This document shows positions 26,194 through 36,198 of a stretch of DNA of 52,127 bases, in pieces (the first letter of the stretch is position 1; each line of letters starts with the position of its first letter). The stretch is from Vibrio rumoiensis 1S-45. Lineage in GTDB: Bacteria; Pseudomonadota; Gammaproteobacteria; Enterobacterales; Vibrionaceae. The notes below the pieces were generated by a model. It ran no database searches. It had not been told where the DNA came from and saw nothing but the letters and a program-made list of their open reading frames with translations. The stretch lies in assembly GCF_000286955.2 (NCBI RefSeq), contig NZ_AJYK02000096.1, forward strand, positions 1-52,127, written 5' to 3'. Position numbers and translations under genes: made by a program.

Positions 26194-26925
26194 ATGAAGA
26201 AATGGGGTTTTTTCCTTCCGGCTATTATGTCTGTGGCAATAGTAGGCTGTGCAACGTCACCTGAAGTTGCAACAACCGATGCGAAAGCGAACACGACAGA
26301 AACAGCGACGGACACCAGCAAAACGACCACGACGACAAGCAAGGAAACGGCGAGTCAAACGGCAAAGACAGATGGAAAAGACACATCAACACTTTCACCG
26401 ATGGAAAAACATCCAAATGTGAAACCTAAGCCAATGCCAACCGTTAAGCCAAAATCATCAGCGGCAACTACGGGTGAAAAAAGCGCAGATGGGAAATTGA
26501 TCTTAGGTCAAACGGAATGGGTTCATCTAGAAGGTTTAGATGTCAATGTTGTTGCGCGTATTGATACCGGTGCAACGACATCTTCCATCAGTGCTATTGA
26601 TATCGTACCTTTTGAGCGCGATGGAAAAAAATGGGTGAAATTCAAACTTGCCCATGACAAACGTCAGTCAAAAGAAATTGAATTGCCGGTTGTTTCAACT
26701 AAATTTATTCGCCAATCTAACTCAGATAAAACTTTTGAGCGTTATGCCGTTGAAGGTTGGATTCGTGTTGGTGACTTAAAAGTGAAAACACCTTTCACAC
26801 TTGCAGACCGTACACACATGGATTATGGCTTATTATTAGGTCGTAGCTTCTTCCGTGATGTGGCTATCGTCGACGTAAGCCGTAAGTTTGTACAACCGAA
26901 AGTTGCGGTTGAAAAGAAAAAATAA
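26194..26925 (+). CDS. Retropepsin-like 'zinc protease' family lipoprotein (DUF785/PF05618)
   Basis: 243 residues. The lipobox AIVGC (Cys20 or so) marks a lipoprotein; the next residue is Ala, which favours the outer membrane. Residues 25-95 form a Thr/Lys/Ser-rich linker. The C-terminal domain (about 100-230) has the retropepsin-like motif RIDTGATTSSISA, LPVVSTKFIRQS and LLLGRSFFRDVAIVDVS. The family is usually called ATP-dependent zinc protease, but the DTGA motif argues for an aspartic-protease fold. Substrate unknown. A terminator follows. Confidence 0.82.
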   Translation: MKKWGFFLPAIMSVAIVGCATSPEVATTDAKANTTETATDTSKTTTTTSKETASQTAKTDGKDTSTLSPMEKHPNVKPKPMPTVKPKSSAATTGEKSADGKLILGQTEWVHLEGLDVNVVARIDTGATTSSISAIDIVPFERDGKKWVKFKLAHDKRQSKEIELPVVSTKFIRQSNSDKTFERYAVEGWIRVGDLKVKTPFTLADRTHMDYGLLLGRSFFRDVAIVDVSRKFVQPKVAVEKKK

Positions 26926-26936
26926 GCGCTATTTTG

Positions 26937-26963
26937 AAAGCCTCCTTAATAGGGGGCTTTTTT
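26937..26963 (+). terminator. Terminator after the lipoprotein gene
   Basis: AAAGCCTCC (26937-26945), a 6-base loop and GGGGGCTTT form a 9-bp stem with one G-U pair, followed by a T run. Confidence 0.88.
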
Positions 26964-27077
26964 AGAACTCTCTGATTAAGATCCATTTATCCATATCAAC
27001 CGCTCTAAATCGACTTAACCTGAAATTACTCGCTTCTATCACATACCAACCTACTCACGAAACTAAGGCCATTTCTC

Positions 27078-27461
27078 ATGTTTAAGTCGATTCATCACAT
27101 CGCGATCATTTGTTCTGATTATCAGCGTTCAAAAATCTTTTATACGCAAATCCTCGAGTTTAAAGTGATTAATGAGACTTATCGAGCTGAGCGCGATTCC
27201 TATAAGTTGGATTTGGCGGTTTCAGAGCACAGTCAAATAGAACTTTTTTCATTCCCACATCCACCTAAGCGTGTGAATCAACCAGAAGCTTGTGGCCTGC
27301 GTCATCTGGCATTTTCTGTTGATGATGTACAAGCAACCGTCGCTCAATTAACGTCAAAAAGTGTGGAATGTGAGCCAATTCGTATTGATGCTCTTACAGG
27401 TAAAGCTTTTACTTTCTTTCAAGATCCCGATGGGTTACCAATTGAAATTTATCAAATTTAA
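27078..27461 (+). CDS. VOC/glyoxalase-family protein (YaeR/GloA2-like)
   Basis: 127 residues of the vicinal-oxygen-chelate fold. The two beta-alpha-beta-beta-beta modules carry the likely metal ligands: His in SIHHIAI, Glu in QIELFSF, His in CGLRHLAFSV and Glu in GLPIEIYQI. The spacing resembles E. coli YaeR, a putative glyoxalase. It sits 74 bp before cobQ on the same strand but has no evident link to it. The substrate is not known. Confidence 0.85.
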   Translation: MFKSIHHIAIICSDYQRSKIFYTQILEFKVINETYRAERDSYKLDLAVSEHSQIELFSFPHPPKRVNQPEACGLRHLAFSVDDVQATVAQLTSKSVECEPIRIDALTGKAFTFFQDPDGLPIEIYQI

Positions 27462-27535
27462 TGACCTGTTAGTATTAACCTCGGCCACTCGGTTGATTTC
27501 AATGAAGAATGTAAAACAAGATACAGAGAATTTTT

Positions 27536-29050
27536 ATGCTTAAACCTATTCAAGCCTTAATGATCCAAGGGACAACATCAGATGCTGGTAAAAGTGTGCT
27601 GGTGGCGGGACTTTGCCGTGTTCTACACCGTAAAGGTGTCCATGTTGCTCCATTCAAATCGCAGAATATGGCATTAAACAGTGCTGTGACTAAGGATGGT
27701 GGAGAAATCGGCCGCGCCCAAGCCGTTCAAGCATTCGCCGCTGGTATTGAACCGACGGTTCACATGAATCCGGTATTGCTCAAACCTAACAGTGATATTG
27801 GAGCTCAAGTTATCGTTCAAGGTAAAGCACTGCAATCTATGGATGCAATCGGATTTCATGGTTATAAAACAGTGGCAATGCCCTATGTGATGGATTCTTT
27901 TGCCAAGCTACGCTCGGAATTTGAATCGATTATGATTGAAGGTGCGGGCAGCCCTGCTGAAATCAATTTACGTGAAAATGATATTGCCAATATGGGCTTT
28001 GCCGAAGAAGCCAATGTTCCAGTGATCATTGTGGCCGATATCGACCGTGGCGGTGTATTTGCCCACCTGTATGGCACACTTGCTTTGCTGTCAGAATCAG
28101 AGCAAAACAGAGTCATTGGTTTTGTGATTAATCGTTTTCGTGGTGATATAACGTTACTTGAACCCGGCTTAGACTGGCTAGAAGAGAAAACAGGTAAACC
28201 CGTTATTGGGGTTTTGCCGTATCTTCATGGTTTGAATATTGAAGCGGAAGATGCGATCACCAGCGAGCAAGTTCTGAGTGACCGTAATAGTGATAGCGAA
28301 AAAGCGAAATTCACGGTTCGTGTTCCTGTGTTAACTCGCACCAGTAACCATACCGATTTCGATCCCTTACGTTTGCATCCTGATATTGATTTTCAATACG
28401 TAGGTAAAGGGGAGTCTTTACAAGGGGCTGATTTAATTATTCTTCCCGGCTCTAAATCTGTTCGTTCTGATCTTGATTACTTACGAAGCCAAGGTTGGGA
28501 GAAAGATATCGAACGTCACCTTCGTTTTGGTGGTAAATTGATGGGGATTTGTGGCGGTTACCAAATGTTAGGTAAAACCATTAATGATCCTAAAGGGCTA
28601 GAAAGCGAAGCAGGTTGCTCGGCAGGGCTTGGTTATTTGAACATTGAAACCGTTTTAGCTGATCAAAAGCAATTACAACAAGTGATAGGGCAGTTACAAT
28701 TTCCTAATCAAGTACCTGTGAGCGTCACCGGTTATGAAATTCATGCTGGCGTGACAACCGTGAATGGCTATCAGCCTCTTTTGATCAAAAATAGCAATAT
28801 AAGCCAGGATAATAATGCAGAAGTTGCCGATGGTAACTTGAGTGAATGTGGTCAGATATTTGGTAGTTATCTGCATGGTATCTTTGAGCATGCCGACGCC
28901 TTTAAATCGATTCTTCACTGGGCGGGAATGAATGATTTCAATACGGTTTATAATCATACGGATCAAAAACAGCATGGAATTAATCTGATAGCAGATGCAA
29001 TTGAAGAACATCTTGATCTTAAAAAGCTATGGCCCGACTTATCTTGGTAA
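27536..29050 (+). CDS. cobQ: Cobyric acid synthase
   Basis: 504 residues. The N-terminal P-loop-like [19 protein letters not shown] and the [19 protein letters not shown] segment are classic CobQ/CbiP features. The C-terminal glutamine amidotransferase domain has [13 protein letters not shown] (nucleophile Cys near 338) and a terminal YLHGIFE with the catalytic His. It amidates four carboxylates of adenosylcobyrinic acid in cobalamin synthesis. No other cob genes lie within the window. It is followed after only 12 bp by modA on the same strand, suggesting one transcript. Confidence 0.95.
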   Translation: MLKPIQALMIQGTTSDAGKSVLVAGLCRVLHRKGVHVAPFKSQNMALNSAVTKDGGEIGRAQAVQAFAAGIEPTVHMNPVLLKPNSDIGAQVIVQGKALQSMDAIGFHGYKTVAMPYVMDSFAKLRSEFESIMIEGAGSPAEINLRENDIANMGFAEEANVPVIIVADIDRGGVFAHLYGTLALLSESEQNRVIGFVINRFRGDITLLEPGLDWLEEKTGKPVIGVLPYLHGLNIEAEDAITSEQVLSDRNSDSEKAKFTVRVPVLTRTSNHTDFDPLRLHPDIDFQYVGKGESLQGADLIILPGSKSVRSDLDYLRSQGWEKDIERHLRFGGKLMGICGGYQMLGKTINDPKGLESEAGCSAGLGYLNIETVLADQKQLQQVIGQLQFPNQVPVSVTGYEIHAGVTTVNGYQPLLIKNSNISQDNNAEVADGNLSECGQIFGSYLHGIFEHADAFKSILHWAGMNDFNTVYNHTDQKQHGINLIADAIEEHLDLKKLWPDLSW

Positions 29051-29062
29051 AGAGAATGAATA

Positions 29063-29830
29063 ATGAAATATTTCAATAAATTAGCATTGATAATGATGAT
29101 CGGCGTATCGTCATCTAATGCGATTTCAGCCGACACAATACATGTTTATGCGGCTTCATCCATGACCAATGTGCTTGATGAGTTGGGCGCTGCCTTTAAA
29201 AAACAAACCGGTGATGAAGTCGTGTCGGTTTATGCTGGATCGTCAACACTTGCACGTCAAATTGAACAAGGTGCACCGGCAGATGTGTTTATTTCGGCAA
29301 ATCCTAAGTGGATGGACTACCTTCAAAATCAAGGGATCACCACCAAAGATCAAGTGATCAATCTTGTCGGCAATAACTTAGTTTTGATTGGTTCTGGCAA
29401 TGAAAATAATGCACAAGTGAATGCTGGAACGTTTGAAGAATTACCTCAATTGTTGGGAGAGCAACGTTTAGCTATCGGTGAAACCAGTAGTGTACCTGCT
29501 GGTATGTATGCCAAAGAAAGCCTTGAAAATATGGGATTATGGAAGGTTTTACAACATAAAACCGCGCCAAGTAATAATGTTCGTCTGACACTTTCATTAG
29601 TCGAGCGAGGGGAAGCGCCATTTGGCATTGTGTATAAAACCGATGCATTAATGAGTCAAAAAGTCACCATCGTACAAACGTTTCCAGAAAGCACTCATTC
29701 CCCGATTATTTATCCCGCTACAACACTTAATGATAAAGAGGCAAGTAAAGCTTTCTTCGAATTTTTAACCAGCCAAGAGGCGAGTCAAACATTTATAAAA
29801 TATGGATTTACTCCACTCGTGGCGCAATAA
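29063..29830 (+). CDS. modA: Molybdate ABC transporter, periplasmic binding protein
   Basis: 255 residues with a signal peptide (ending SSNAISA) and a type II periplasmic binding domain. YAASSMTNVLDELG, YAGSSTLARQIEQGAPADVF and GETSSVPAGMYAKESL provide the oxyanion-binding Ser residues typical of ModA. It binds molybdate or tungstate and delivers it to ModBC. It lies 12 bp after cobQ and 24 bp before modB. Confidence 0.94.
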   Translation: MKYFNKLALIMMIGVSSSNAISADTIHVYAASSMTNVLDELGAAFKKQTGDEVVSVYAGSSTLARQIEQGAPADVFISANPKWMDYLQNQGITTKDQVINLVGNNLVLIGSGNENNAQVNAGTFEELPQLLGEQRLAIGETSSVPAGMYAKESLENMGLWKVLQHKTAPSNNVRLTLSLVERGEAPFGIVYKTDALMSQKVTIVQTFPESTHSPIIYPATTLNDKEASKAFFEFLTSQEASQTFIKYGFTPLVAQ

Positions 29831-29854
29831 TGCTCATTAAAAGGAAGCCCAGAT

Positions 29855-30574
29855 TTGATTCTGTCGGATTATGAAACTCAAGCGTTACTGTTAAGTTTAA
29901 AGGTATCTGCTACTGCTGTGTTATGGCTTCTTCCTATTGGGGTTTTTCTCGCGTGGTTGCTGGTAAAAAAAGAGTTTTGGGGCAAAAAATTGGTCGATAG
30001 TGTTATCCACCTCCCTTTAGTTTTACCTCCGGTTGTGATCGGGTATTTATTACTTTTAACCATGGGTAAACAAGGAGTAATCGGTAAGTTTCTATTTGAG
30101 CAATTCGGGCTAGTGTTTAGTTTTAACTGGAAGGGTGCTGCATTAGCATCGGCCGTTGTTGCCTTGCCGTTAATGGTACGAGCCATTCGTTTAAGTTTGA
30201 TGAACGTAGACCCTAAACTGGAACAAGCGGCACGAACGCTTGGTGCTTCGCCCATAAAAGTCTTTTTTACCATAACATTGCCATTAGTTCTGCCCGGCAT
30301 CATCACGGGAGCCATGCTTTCATTTGCGCGTAGTTTAGGCGAGTTTGGTGCAACCATCAGTTTTGTGGCTAATATTCCTAATCAAACTCAAACATTACCG
30401 CTTGCCATGTACAACTTCATTCAAACTCCGGGTGCTGAGTTTCAAGCGGCTAGGTTGTGTGTAATATCCATTATCATTGCATTGCTGTCATTACTTTGCT
30501 CGGAATGGTTAACACAAAAAACGCAGAAAAAACTGGGCGTTTCTACGGGTAATGCTAAAGGAGGCAACGCATGA
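29855..30574 (+). CDS. modB: Molybdate ABC transporter permease
   Basis: 239 residues, starting at TTG (29855) with AAGGAAG upstream. Five to six membrane helices are visible. The permease EAA loop reads EQAARTLGASPIKVFFTITL and is followed by the MLSFARSLGEFGATI segment. It forms the inner-membrane channel with ModC. It overlaps modC by four bases (ATGA). Confidence 0.94.
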   Translation: MILSDYETQALLLSLKVSATAVLWLLPIGVFLAWLLVKKEFWGKKLVDSVIHLPLVLPPVVIGYLLLLTMGKQGVIGKFLFEQFGLVFSFNWKGAALASAVVALPLMVRAIRLSLMNVDPKLEQAARTLGASPIKVFFTITLPLVLPGIITGAMLSFARSLGEFGATISFVANIPNQTQTLPLAMYNFIQTPGAEFQAARLCVISIIIALLSLLCSEWLTQKTQKKLGVSTGNAKGGNA

Positions 30575-31668
30575 TTAAGTTAGCCTTCAAGCAACAACTC
30601 GAACAATTTATGTTAGATATCAATGTGGACATTCCTCAGCATGGCATTACTGCTATTTTTGGGCGTTCTGGTGCTGGAAAAACTAGCATTATCAATGCAA
30701 TAAGTGGCTTAAATAATCCTGATTCTGGAAAGATCATTGTGGGTGAGCGTGCCTTATATGATTCGAATAAGAATATTAATATTGCTATTGATAAACGTAA
30801 AATTGGTTATGTGTTTCAAGAGGCTCGCTTATTTCCACACTATAAAGTGAAAGGTAATTTACTTTATGGTGCGAGTCGTCATTACGATAGAAATCATTTT
30901 GATCAAATTGTTCAGCTCTTAGATTTAAGTACTTTATTGGATCGTTATCCAGTGGATTTGTCGGGTGGAGAAAAACAGCGTTGTGCGATTGCCCGCGCGT
31001 TATTGTCCGAACCAGAAATGTTATTAATGGATGAGCCATTAGCATCGCTTGATTTGCCAAGAAAACAAGAAGTGATGCCGTTTCTTGAAAAACTCTCACA
31101 AGAAATCAACATTCCAATTTTATACGTCACACATAGCTTAGAAGAAATTTTGCACCTCGCTGATCACATGTTGTTAATTGAAGATGGACAAATAAAAGCG
31201 TCAGGTGATATTGAAACCATGTGGCGGTCAACTGCATTTCAACCTTGGCAGAAAAATAGCGAATTAAGCACCTTATTCAAAGGTATGCTAACGGAACATC
31301 ACCCTAAATATGCTTTATCTTATGTGGAATTGGCTCGAAATATCGGTGTGTGGATGTCTGGGATCCAAGTTAAGAAAGGGGAATCGTTACGTGTTCGGAT
31401 CCATGCGAGTGATGTATCCATTACTCTATCGCAAGCCAAAGATACATCTATGCGAAATATTATACCTGCAACGATCGTAGAACTGGCTAAAGTGACCGAT
31501 CCTACTCAACCCGTTTCATTACGGTTATCTTTAGGTTCTGGATTAAGCCTTTGGGCAAATATTACCGCTTGGGCTTACGACGATCTTCAACTTAAAACAG
31601 GTCAAAAGGTATTTGCTCAGATAAAAGGTGTGCGATTAACTAATAAAGATATGGCCCGCAAGCCTTAG
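30571..31668 (+). CDS. modC: Molybdate ABC transporter ATP-binding protein
   Basis: 365 residues. The ABC domain has Walker A FGRSGAGKTS, signature LSGGEKQRCAIARAL and Walker B LLMDEPLASLD. The C-terminal part (about 290-365) is a TOBE/MOP-type molybdate-binding domain, starting near MRNIIPATIVELAKV. It overlaps modB and ends the cobQ-modABC series; a terminator follows. E. coli ModC has 352 residues. Confidence 0.95.
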   Translation: MIKLAFKQQLEQFMLDINVDIPQHGITAIFGRSGAGKTSIINAISGLNNPDSGKIIVGERALYDSNKNINIAIDKRKIGYVFQEARLFPHYKVKGNLLYGASRHYDRNHFDQIVQLLDLSTLLDRYPVDLSGGEKQRCAIARALLSEPEMLLMDEPLASLDLPRKQEVMPFLEKLSQEINIPILYVTHSLEEILHLADHMLLIEDGQIKASGDIETMWRSTAFQPWQKNSELSTLFKGMLTEHHPKYALSYVELARNIGVWMSGIQVKKGESLRVRIHASDVSITLSQAKDTSMRNIIPATIVELAKVTDPTQPVSLRLSLGSGLSLWANITAWAYDDLQLKTGQKVFAQIKGVRLTNKDMARKP

Positions 31669-31847
31669 CATTTCAAGATTTTAAACGGCATCAATGTTAA
31701 TAAAGGGCCTTGGATGAATAGTATTTCTTCAAGGCTTTTTTGATCCTTTCTTAAACATAAAACCAAAATTATTCATTCCTATGGCACGTTTCTTGATTGA
31801 TCTATTTTAGAGAAAGCGAATTGTTCAATGCACAAGGAGTGTGAATT
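31669..31847. other. Spacer between modC and the glucosylglycerate operon
   Basis: Holds the modC terminator (31707-31741). At 31782-31796 it holds TGGCACGTTTCTTGA, which has the -24 half of a sigma-54 promoter at correct spacing, but the -12 half ends GA where GC is expected. AAGGAG at about 31834 precedes the small ORF. Confidence 0.45.
31707..31741 (+). terminator. Terminator after modC
   Basis: GCCTTG (31707-31712) pairs with CAAGGC (31730-31735), extended by imperfect pairs inside, and is followed by six T. Confidence 0.75.
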
Positions 31848-32009
31848 ATGTGGTTATCTTTAATTTTCAGCTTGTTAGAAGAAAGACCAGAAACGAAAAC
31901 GACCATTTTTAGCACTAGTCCATATGGTATGCCTATCGTTTTGCACCATATTGATGCAAGTGACAATGTAAAACCCACGATTAACCAGAGTTTCCATTTT
32001 GATGCTTAA
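31848..32009 (+). CDS. Small ORF of 53 residues, leader of the glucosylglycerate operon
   Basis: ATG at 31848 with AAGGAG eight to nine bases before it; TAA at 32007-32009. The product begins MWLSLIFSLLEERPETKTTI and ends INQSFHFDA. The first ten residues are hydrophobic, but no full membrane helix is present. Its stop overlaps the start of the downstream phosphatase as ATGCTTAA, a translational-coupling junction. I do not recognise the protein. It could be a real small protein, or a coupled leader whose translation opens the phosphatase start. Strong ribosome site and tight coupling argue that it is translated. Confidence 0.6.
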   Translation: MWLSLIFSLLEERPETKTTIFSTSPYGMPIVLHHIDASDNVKPTINQSFHFDA

Positions 32010-32847
32010 CCGCAACCAACTTCCGATTATTTTTACCGATTTGGATGGCACCTTGCTTGATCATGATGATTACAGCGCAAAACCGGTGGAAGGCTTGCTA
32101 AAAGAATTAAAGCAAGCCCAGATTGATGTGATTCCAAACACCAGTAAAACGTTTGCTGAGCTTATCGAACTGAGAACAAAGCTGGGATTAACCTGTTCAT
32201 TTGTGATTGAAAATGGTGCGGCGGTCTATTTCCCTATGTCGTCATTTCCAGAGCAGCCGCGAGATTGTGTTGCTAAGGGTGAGTATTGGGTGAAGTACTT
32301 TTCTTTACCACGTCCACATTGGCAAGCGTTGTTAGAAAAAGCCTCTTTAGATTTTAATGGGCTATTTCGTGCGTTTTATCAAATGACGACAAGCGAGTTG
32401 TGCAAGCTTACTGGCTTAACCTATGACAATGCGATGAAAGCCAATCAACGTGAATGTGGTGAACCTGTTTACTGGCTCGGTGATGATGTTCAAAAAGTCG
32501 CATTTATTCAACATTTAGAAAAACAAGGCGCACAAGTATTACAAGGCGGTCGCTTTTTACATATTTCAGATCACAACGATAAAGGCCAAGCCATGTTGTG
32601 GCTACTTGAACAATATCAAATAGATATGCCGAATCAATCGATGGTTAGCATCGCGTTAGGAGATAGCCAAAATGATGTGGCGATGTTAGAACGTGCTGGT
32701 ATCGCCGTTAGAATCGCATCAAAACATCACGACAAACCAATCTTGGAACGTACTGAAGGCGTTATCGATAGCCAAGCATTTGGCCCTAGAGGTTGGGATC
32801 AAGAAATACGAGCACTACTTTCTAATCACCTATTACACTCCAGTTAG
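32002..32847 (+). CDS. HAD-IIB mannosyl/glucosyl-3-phosphoglycerate phosphatase
   Basis: 281 residues from ATG 32002 (MLNRNQLPIIFTDLDGTLLD); a TTG one codon upstream is less likely. It is a HAD phosphatase of the MPGP family with catalytic Asp13 and Asp15 in TDLDGTLLD, motif II IPNTSKTFAE, a cap domain and motif IV ALGDSQNDVAML. In this setting, beside a GpgS-like synthase, the substrate is more likely glucosyl-3-phosphoglycerate than the mannosyl form. E. coli YedP is the usual reference. It is translationally coupled to the small ORF upstream. Confidence 0.87.
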   Translation: MLNRNQLPIIFTDLDGTLLDHDDYSAKPVEGLLKELKQAQIDVIPNTSKTFAELIELRTKLGLTCSFVIENGAAVYFPMSSFPEQPRDCVAKGEYWVKYFSLPRPHWQALLEKASLDFNGLFRAFYQMTTSELCKLTGLTYDNAMKANQRECGEPVYWLGDDVQKVAFIQHLEKQGAQVLQGGRFLHISDHNDKGQAMLWLLEQYQIDMPNQSMVSIALGDSQNDVAMLERAGIAVRIASKHHDKPILERTEGVIDSQAFGPRGWDQEIRALLSNHLLHSS

Positions 32848-32961
32848 CGTATTGAAATTAATAGCTAATCACGAAGAACTCAGACCCAAGGAAAACAAAA
32901 ATAGAATAAATAAAAGCATAACAGCAGGGATTAAACCTAAACATGAACGGCAGGAGGCAAC

Positions 32962-34248
32962 ATGGCGGATTTTTATCAAAATGGAATAGTGACCACCTTA
33001 CATAACTTATCGGAGAGGCCGATTGAAGAACTCGAAGCTGAACTGGTGAGTTTTTCAAAAGAACGTCCAATGGCTTTGATCTTACCTTCCTTATTCTCTG
33101 AGTTAGAAGGGGAAGCCTTACCCAATATCGTAAAAAACCTCAAAGAAGTGCCTTATCTTTCACAAATTGTTATTGGCTTAGACCGAGCTGATTTAAAACA
33201 ATATAAACATGCTTTGTCCTTTTTTAACGAACTGCCGCAGCATCACCGAGTGTTATGGAATGATGGCCCACGTTTACAAGCATTAGATAAAGAATTAGCC
33301 GAACTTGGTTTAGCACCTAAAGAGCTTGGGAAGGGCCGTAATGTCTGGTATTGCATGGGTTATGTATTAGCGACAGGTAAAGCAGAATCGGTAGCCTTAC
33401 ATGATTGTGACATTGTCACTTATGAACGTGATTTATTGGCTCGCTTAATCTACCCAGTGGCCAATCCACGCTTTAATTACGAATTTTGTAAGGGCTATTA
33501 TGCTCGTGTTGCCAATGGAAAAATGAACGGTCGGGTTGCTCGGTTATTAGTGACGCCTTTACTCAAAGCACTAAAACGAGTGACCGATCAAACTGCTTAT
33601 TTAGATTATATGGATAGCTTTAAATACTCTTTGGCAGGTGAGTTTTCGTTCCGTCGTGATGTGCTAAACGATATCCGTATCCCTAGTGATTGGGGGCTTG
33701 AAATCGGTGTCTTATCTGAAATGCAGCGTAACTATGCCAGTAACCGTTTATGCCAAGTCGATATCGCCAAAACCTACGATCATAAACACCAAGATTTATC
33801 TTTAGATAACACTGATGGCGGTTTATCTAAAATGTCGATAGATATTACAAAATCACTATTTCGTAAACTGGCCACGCAAGGGGAAACCTTTAATACCGAA
33901 CGTTTTCGATCATTAAAAGCCACCTATTATCGTATCGCTCTCGACTTTGTTGAAGCCTACCATAACGATGCTTTAATGAATGGTTTATCGCTTGATGTTC
34001 ATATGGAAGAAAAAGCCGTTGAAATGTTCGCCCAAAACATTATGACAGCAGGGCAAAGCTTTTTAGATAACCCGATGGAAACTCCTTTCATTCCAAGTTG
34101 GAACCGAGTGGTGAGCGCCATGCCAGATGTGATGGAGCGCTTAGTTGAAGCCGTAGAGTTAGATAATGAAGAGTTTAATCAGCACACGATTCAAAAAGCT
34201 AACATAAACAGCGAACTGAAAGGTGAAAAGCAAGGAGTGGCTTTATGA
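32962..34248 (+). CDS. Glucosyl-3-phosphoglycerate synthase-like glycosyltransferase (GT81)
   Basis: 428 residues with GGAGG before the ATG. A GT-A fold transferase: [20 protein letters not shown] near residue 147 contains the metal-binding DxD-type motif of the family, and [15 protein letters not shown] precedes it. GpgS transfers glucose from an NDP-glucose to D-3-phosphoglycerate, giving the phosphorylated precursor of glucosylglycerate. The phosphatase gene lies just upstream, and the phosphorylase gene follows with a four-base overlap. Mannosyl specificity cannot be fully excluded. Confidence 0.83.
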   Translation: MADFYQNGIVTTLHNLSERPIEELEAELVSFSKERPMALILPSLFSELEGEALPNIVKNLKEVPYLSQIVIGLDRADLKQYKHALSFFNELPQHHRVLWNDGPRLQALDKELAELGLAPKELGKGRNVWYCMGYVLATGKAESVALHDCDIVTYERDLLARLIYPVANPRFNYEFCKGYYARVANGKMNGRVARLLVTPLLKALKRVTDQTAYLDYMDSFKYSLAGEFSFRRDVLNDIRIPSDWGLEIGVLSEMQRNYASNRLCQVDIAKTYDHKHQDLSLDNTDGGLSKMSIDITKSLFRKLATQGETFNTERFRSLKATYYRIALDFVEAYHNDALMNGLSLDVHMEEKAVEMFAQNIMTAGQSFLDNPMETPFIPSWNRVVSAMPDVMERLVEAVELDNEEFNQHTIQKANINSELKGEKQGVAL

Positions 34249-36053
34249 CAGTAGATAATACCATCAAAAAAACGCCAATACTCAAGGTACAGGCAGCCAA
34301 TGCACACACCTTACTTGCGGAAAAAATACAGCATCATTTAGCTGTGATCTACGAAAGCATTGAGTTACCACAAACGATAGAAAGCTTAACCGATGAACTA
34401 TTTGCCATCATGCGACTAGATGATGCGAATGTGAGTGAGGGTACACTCAAAAACTCACCAGAATTATGGTCGGAAAAAGACACGATCTTAATTACTTATG
34501 GCGACAGCCTTCACAACGATGATGAACCGCCATTAAGTACTTTGCATCAATTTATGCACAAATACTGTTACCCAACCATTAATAGCGTGCATATTCTACC
34601 TTTCTTCCCATACAGCTCTGATGATGGTTTCTCGGTGATTGATTACTCAAGTGTTAATGAATCACTGGGTTCTTGGAAAGATGTTGAGGCGATTTCGAGC
34701 GAGTTTAATTTGATGTCAGATCTCGTCATTAATCATTGTTCAGCGCGAAGTGCATGGTTTGAAAACTTTAAAAAATCTGAAGGAATAGGCTGCGATTATT
34801 TTTATACCGCCTCACCAGAAGATGATCTTACCGGTGTTGTTAGACCAAGAACATCCGACTTACTTAAAGAAGTTGAAACACCTGAAGGTATGAAATATGT
34901 GTGGTGTACCTTTAGCCCTGATCAAGTTGATTTTGACTTCCGTAACCCTGCAGTTTTAAAAGCCTTTGTCGAAATTATTCGCCAATATCTCGACCACGGT
35001 ATAAAGATCTTTCGTTTAGATGCCGTTGCCTTCTTGTGGAAGCAAATTGGCACTAGCTGCATCAATTTAGAACAAACCCATGAAGCGATTCGCTTATTAA
35101 GAAGCTTAATAGAACAAGCAGAACCTCAAGCCGTTATTATCACGGAAACCAACATTCCCAACCATGAAAACTTAACTTACTTTGGTAATGGGAATGAAGC
35201 ACATGCTATCTACAACTTTTCACTACCGCCGTTATTACTCAACACATTGGTGACCGGAAGTTGTGATCACCTAAAACGTTGGTTAATGGGCATGCCACCA
35301 GCACAACGAGGCACAACGTATTTTAACTTTATTGCTTCCCACGACGGTATTGGCTTACGCCCAGCAGAAGGGCTTTTAAGCGATAAAGAAATTAATAACT
35401 TGCTCAATACCATGCAATTATTTGGTGGTCGTGTGTCATGGCGTACTGGTGAAAATGGAGAACAAAAGCCTTATGAAATTAATATCGCTCTATTTGATGC
35501 CTTGCAAGGTACCAATCAAGGGCAAGATAAATATGGCACCGAACGTTTTATTTGCGCACATGCGATTATGCTCGGGCTAGAAGGTATTCCGGGAATTTAC
35601 ATTCATAGTTTGTTAGCCACCAGTAATGATTATGAAAAGGTAGAAAATACCAATCAAAACCGTTCGATTAACCGTCACCGTTGGGATTATACGGCATTGA
35701 CCGAAGCGTTAGACCAAAAGCATACCCAAAATAGTCAAGTGCTGAACCGAATGTTGGCCTTAATTAACCTTCGTACCAATCAACCGGCTTTTAATCCTAA
35801 TGCCACGCAGTTTACTTTGCATTTAGGTGGGCAATTATTTGGCTATTGGCGTCAAAGTGTTGATAGACAGCAAAGTATCTTTTGTGTCAGTAACGTAAGT
35901 TTAGAAGCACAAAATTTGAATTTGGCAGACATGAATTTGATCACCACGGATAATTGGAAAGATATTATTTCAGGCAATGTAATCGATAGCCAAACTCATA
36001 ATATTACTTTGCAACCATATCAAACCGTTTGGATCACAAATCTCTATGAATAA
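34245..36053 (+). CDS. GH13_18 sugar phosphorylase, probably glucosylglycerate phosphorylase
   Basis: 602 residues of the sucrose-phosphorylase subfamily. The barrel motifs are [19 protein letters not shown] (nucleophile Asp near 258), IITETNIPN (acid/base Glu near 300) and [12 protein letters not shown] (stabilising Asp near 367). The loop [10 protein letters not shown] is also typical of the family. Close relatives such as E. coli YcjM cleave glucosylglycerate with phosphate to glucose-1-phosphate and glycerate. The two upstream synthetic genes make that assignment attractive here; sucrose is a less likely substrate. The start codon overlaps the stop of the transferase (ATGA). Confidence 0.84.
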   Translation: MTVDNTIKKTPILKVQAANAHTLLAEKIQHHLAVIYESIELPQTIESLTDELFAIMRLDDANVSEGTLKNSPELWSEKDTILITYGDSLHNDDEPPLSTLHQFMHKYCYPTINSVHILPFFPYSSDDGFSVIDYSSVNESLGSWKDVEAISSEFNLMSDLVINHCSARSAWFENFKKSEGIGCDYFYTASPEDDLTGVVRPRTSDLLKEVETPEGMKYVWCTFSPDQVDFDFRNPAVLKAFVEIIRQYLDHGIKIFRLDAVAFLWKQIGTSCINLEQTHEAIRLLRSLIEQAEPQAVIITETNIPNHENLTYFGNGNEAHAIYNFSLPPLLLNTLVTGSCDHLKRWLMGMPPAQRGTTYFNFIASHDGIGLRPAEGLLSDKEINNLLNTMQLFGGRVSWRTGENGEQKPYEINIALFDALQGTNQGQDKYGTERFICAHAIMLGLEGIPGIYIHSLLATSNDYEKVENTNQNRSINRHRWDYTALTEALDQKHTQNSQVLNRMLALINLRTNQPAFNPNATQFTLHLGGQLFGYWRQSVDRQQSIFCVSNVSLEAQNLNLADMNLITTDNWKDIISGNVIDSQTHNITLQPYQTVWITNLYE

Positions 36054-36198
36054 TGGGGAAGTTGCAGCAAGGTAGTTTCTATTTTAATGCGCAGAATCAA
36101 AGCCTAGCTATGTTCATTTAACCCATGAAACGGTATCTTAACCAATATGATATAAGCAAAAATATGTTGTTGAATTAAGCAATGGTTAGGAGTTAGGA

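Noticed and set aside
27462..27535. Cobalamin riboswitch ahead of cobQ
   Set aside because: The gap is only 74 bp and shows no B12-box-like conserved core.
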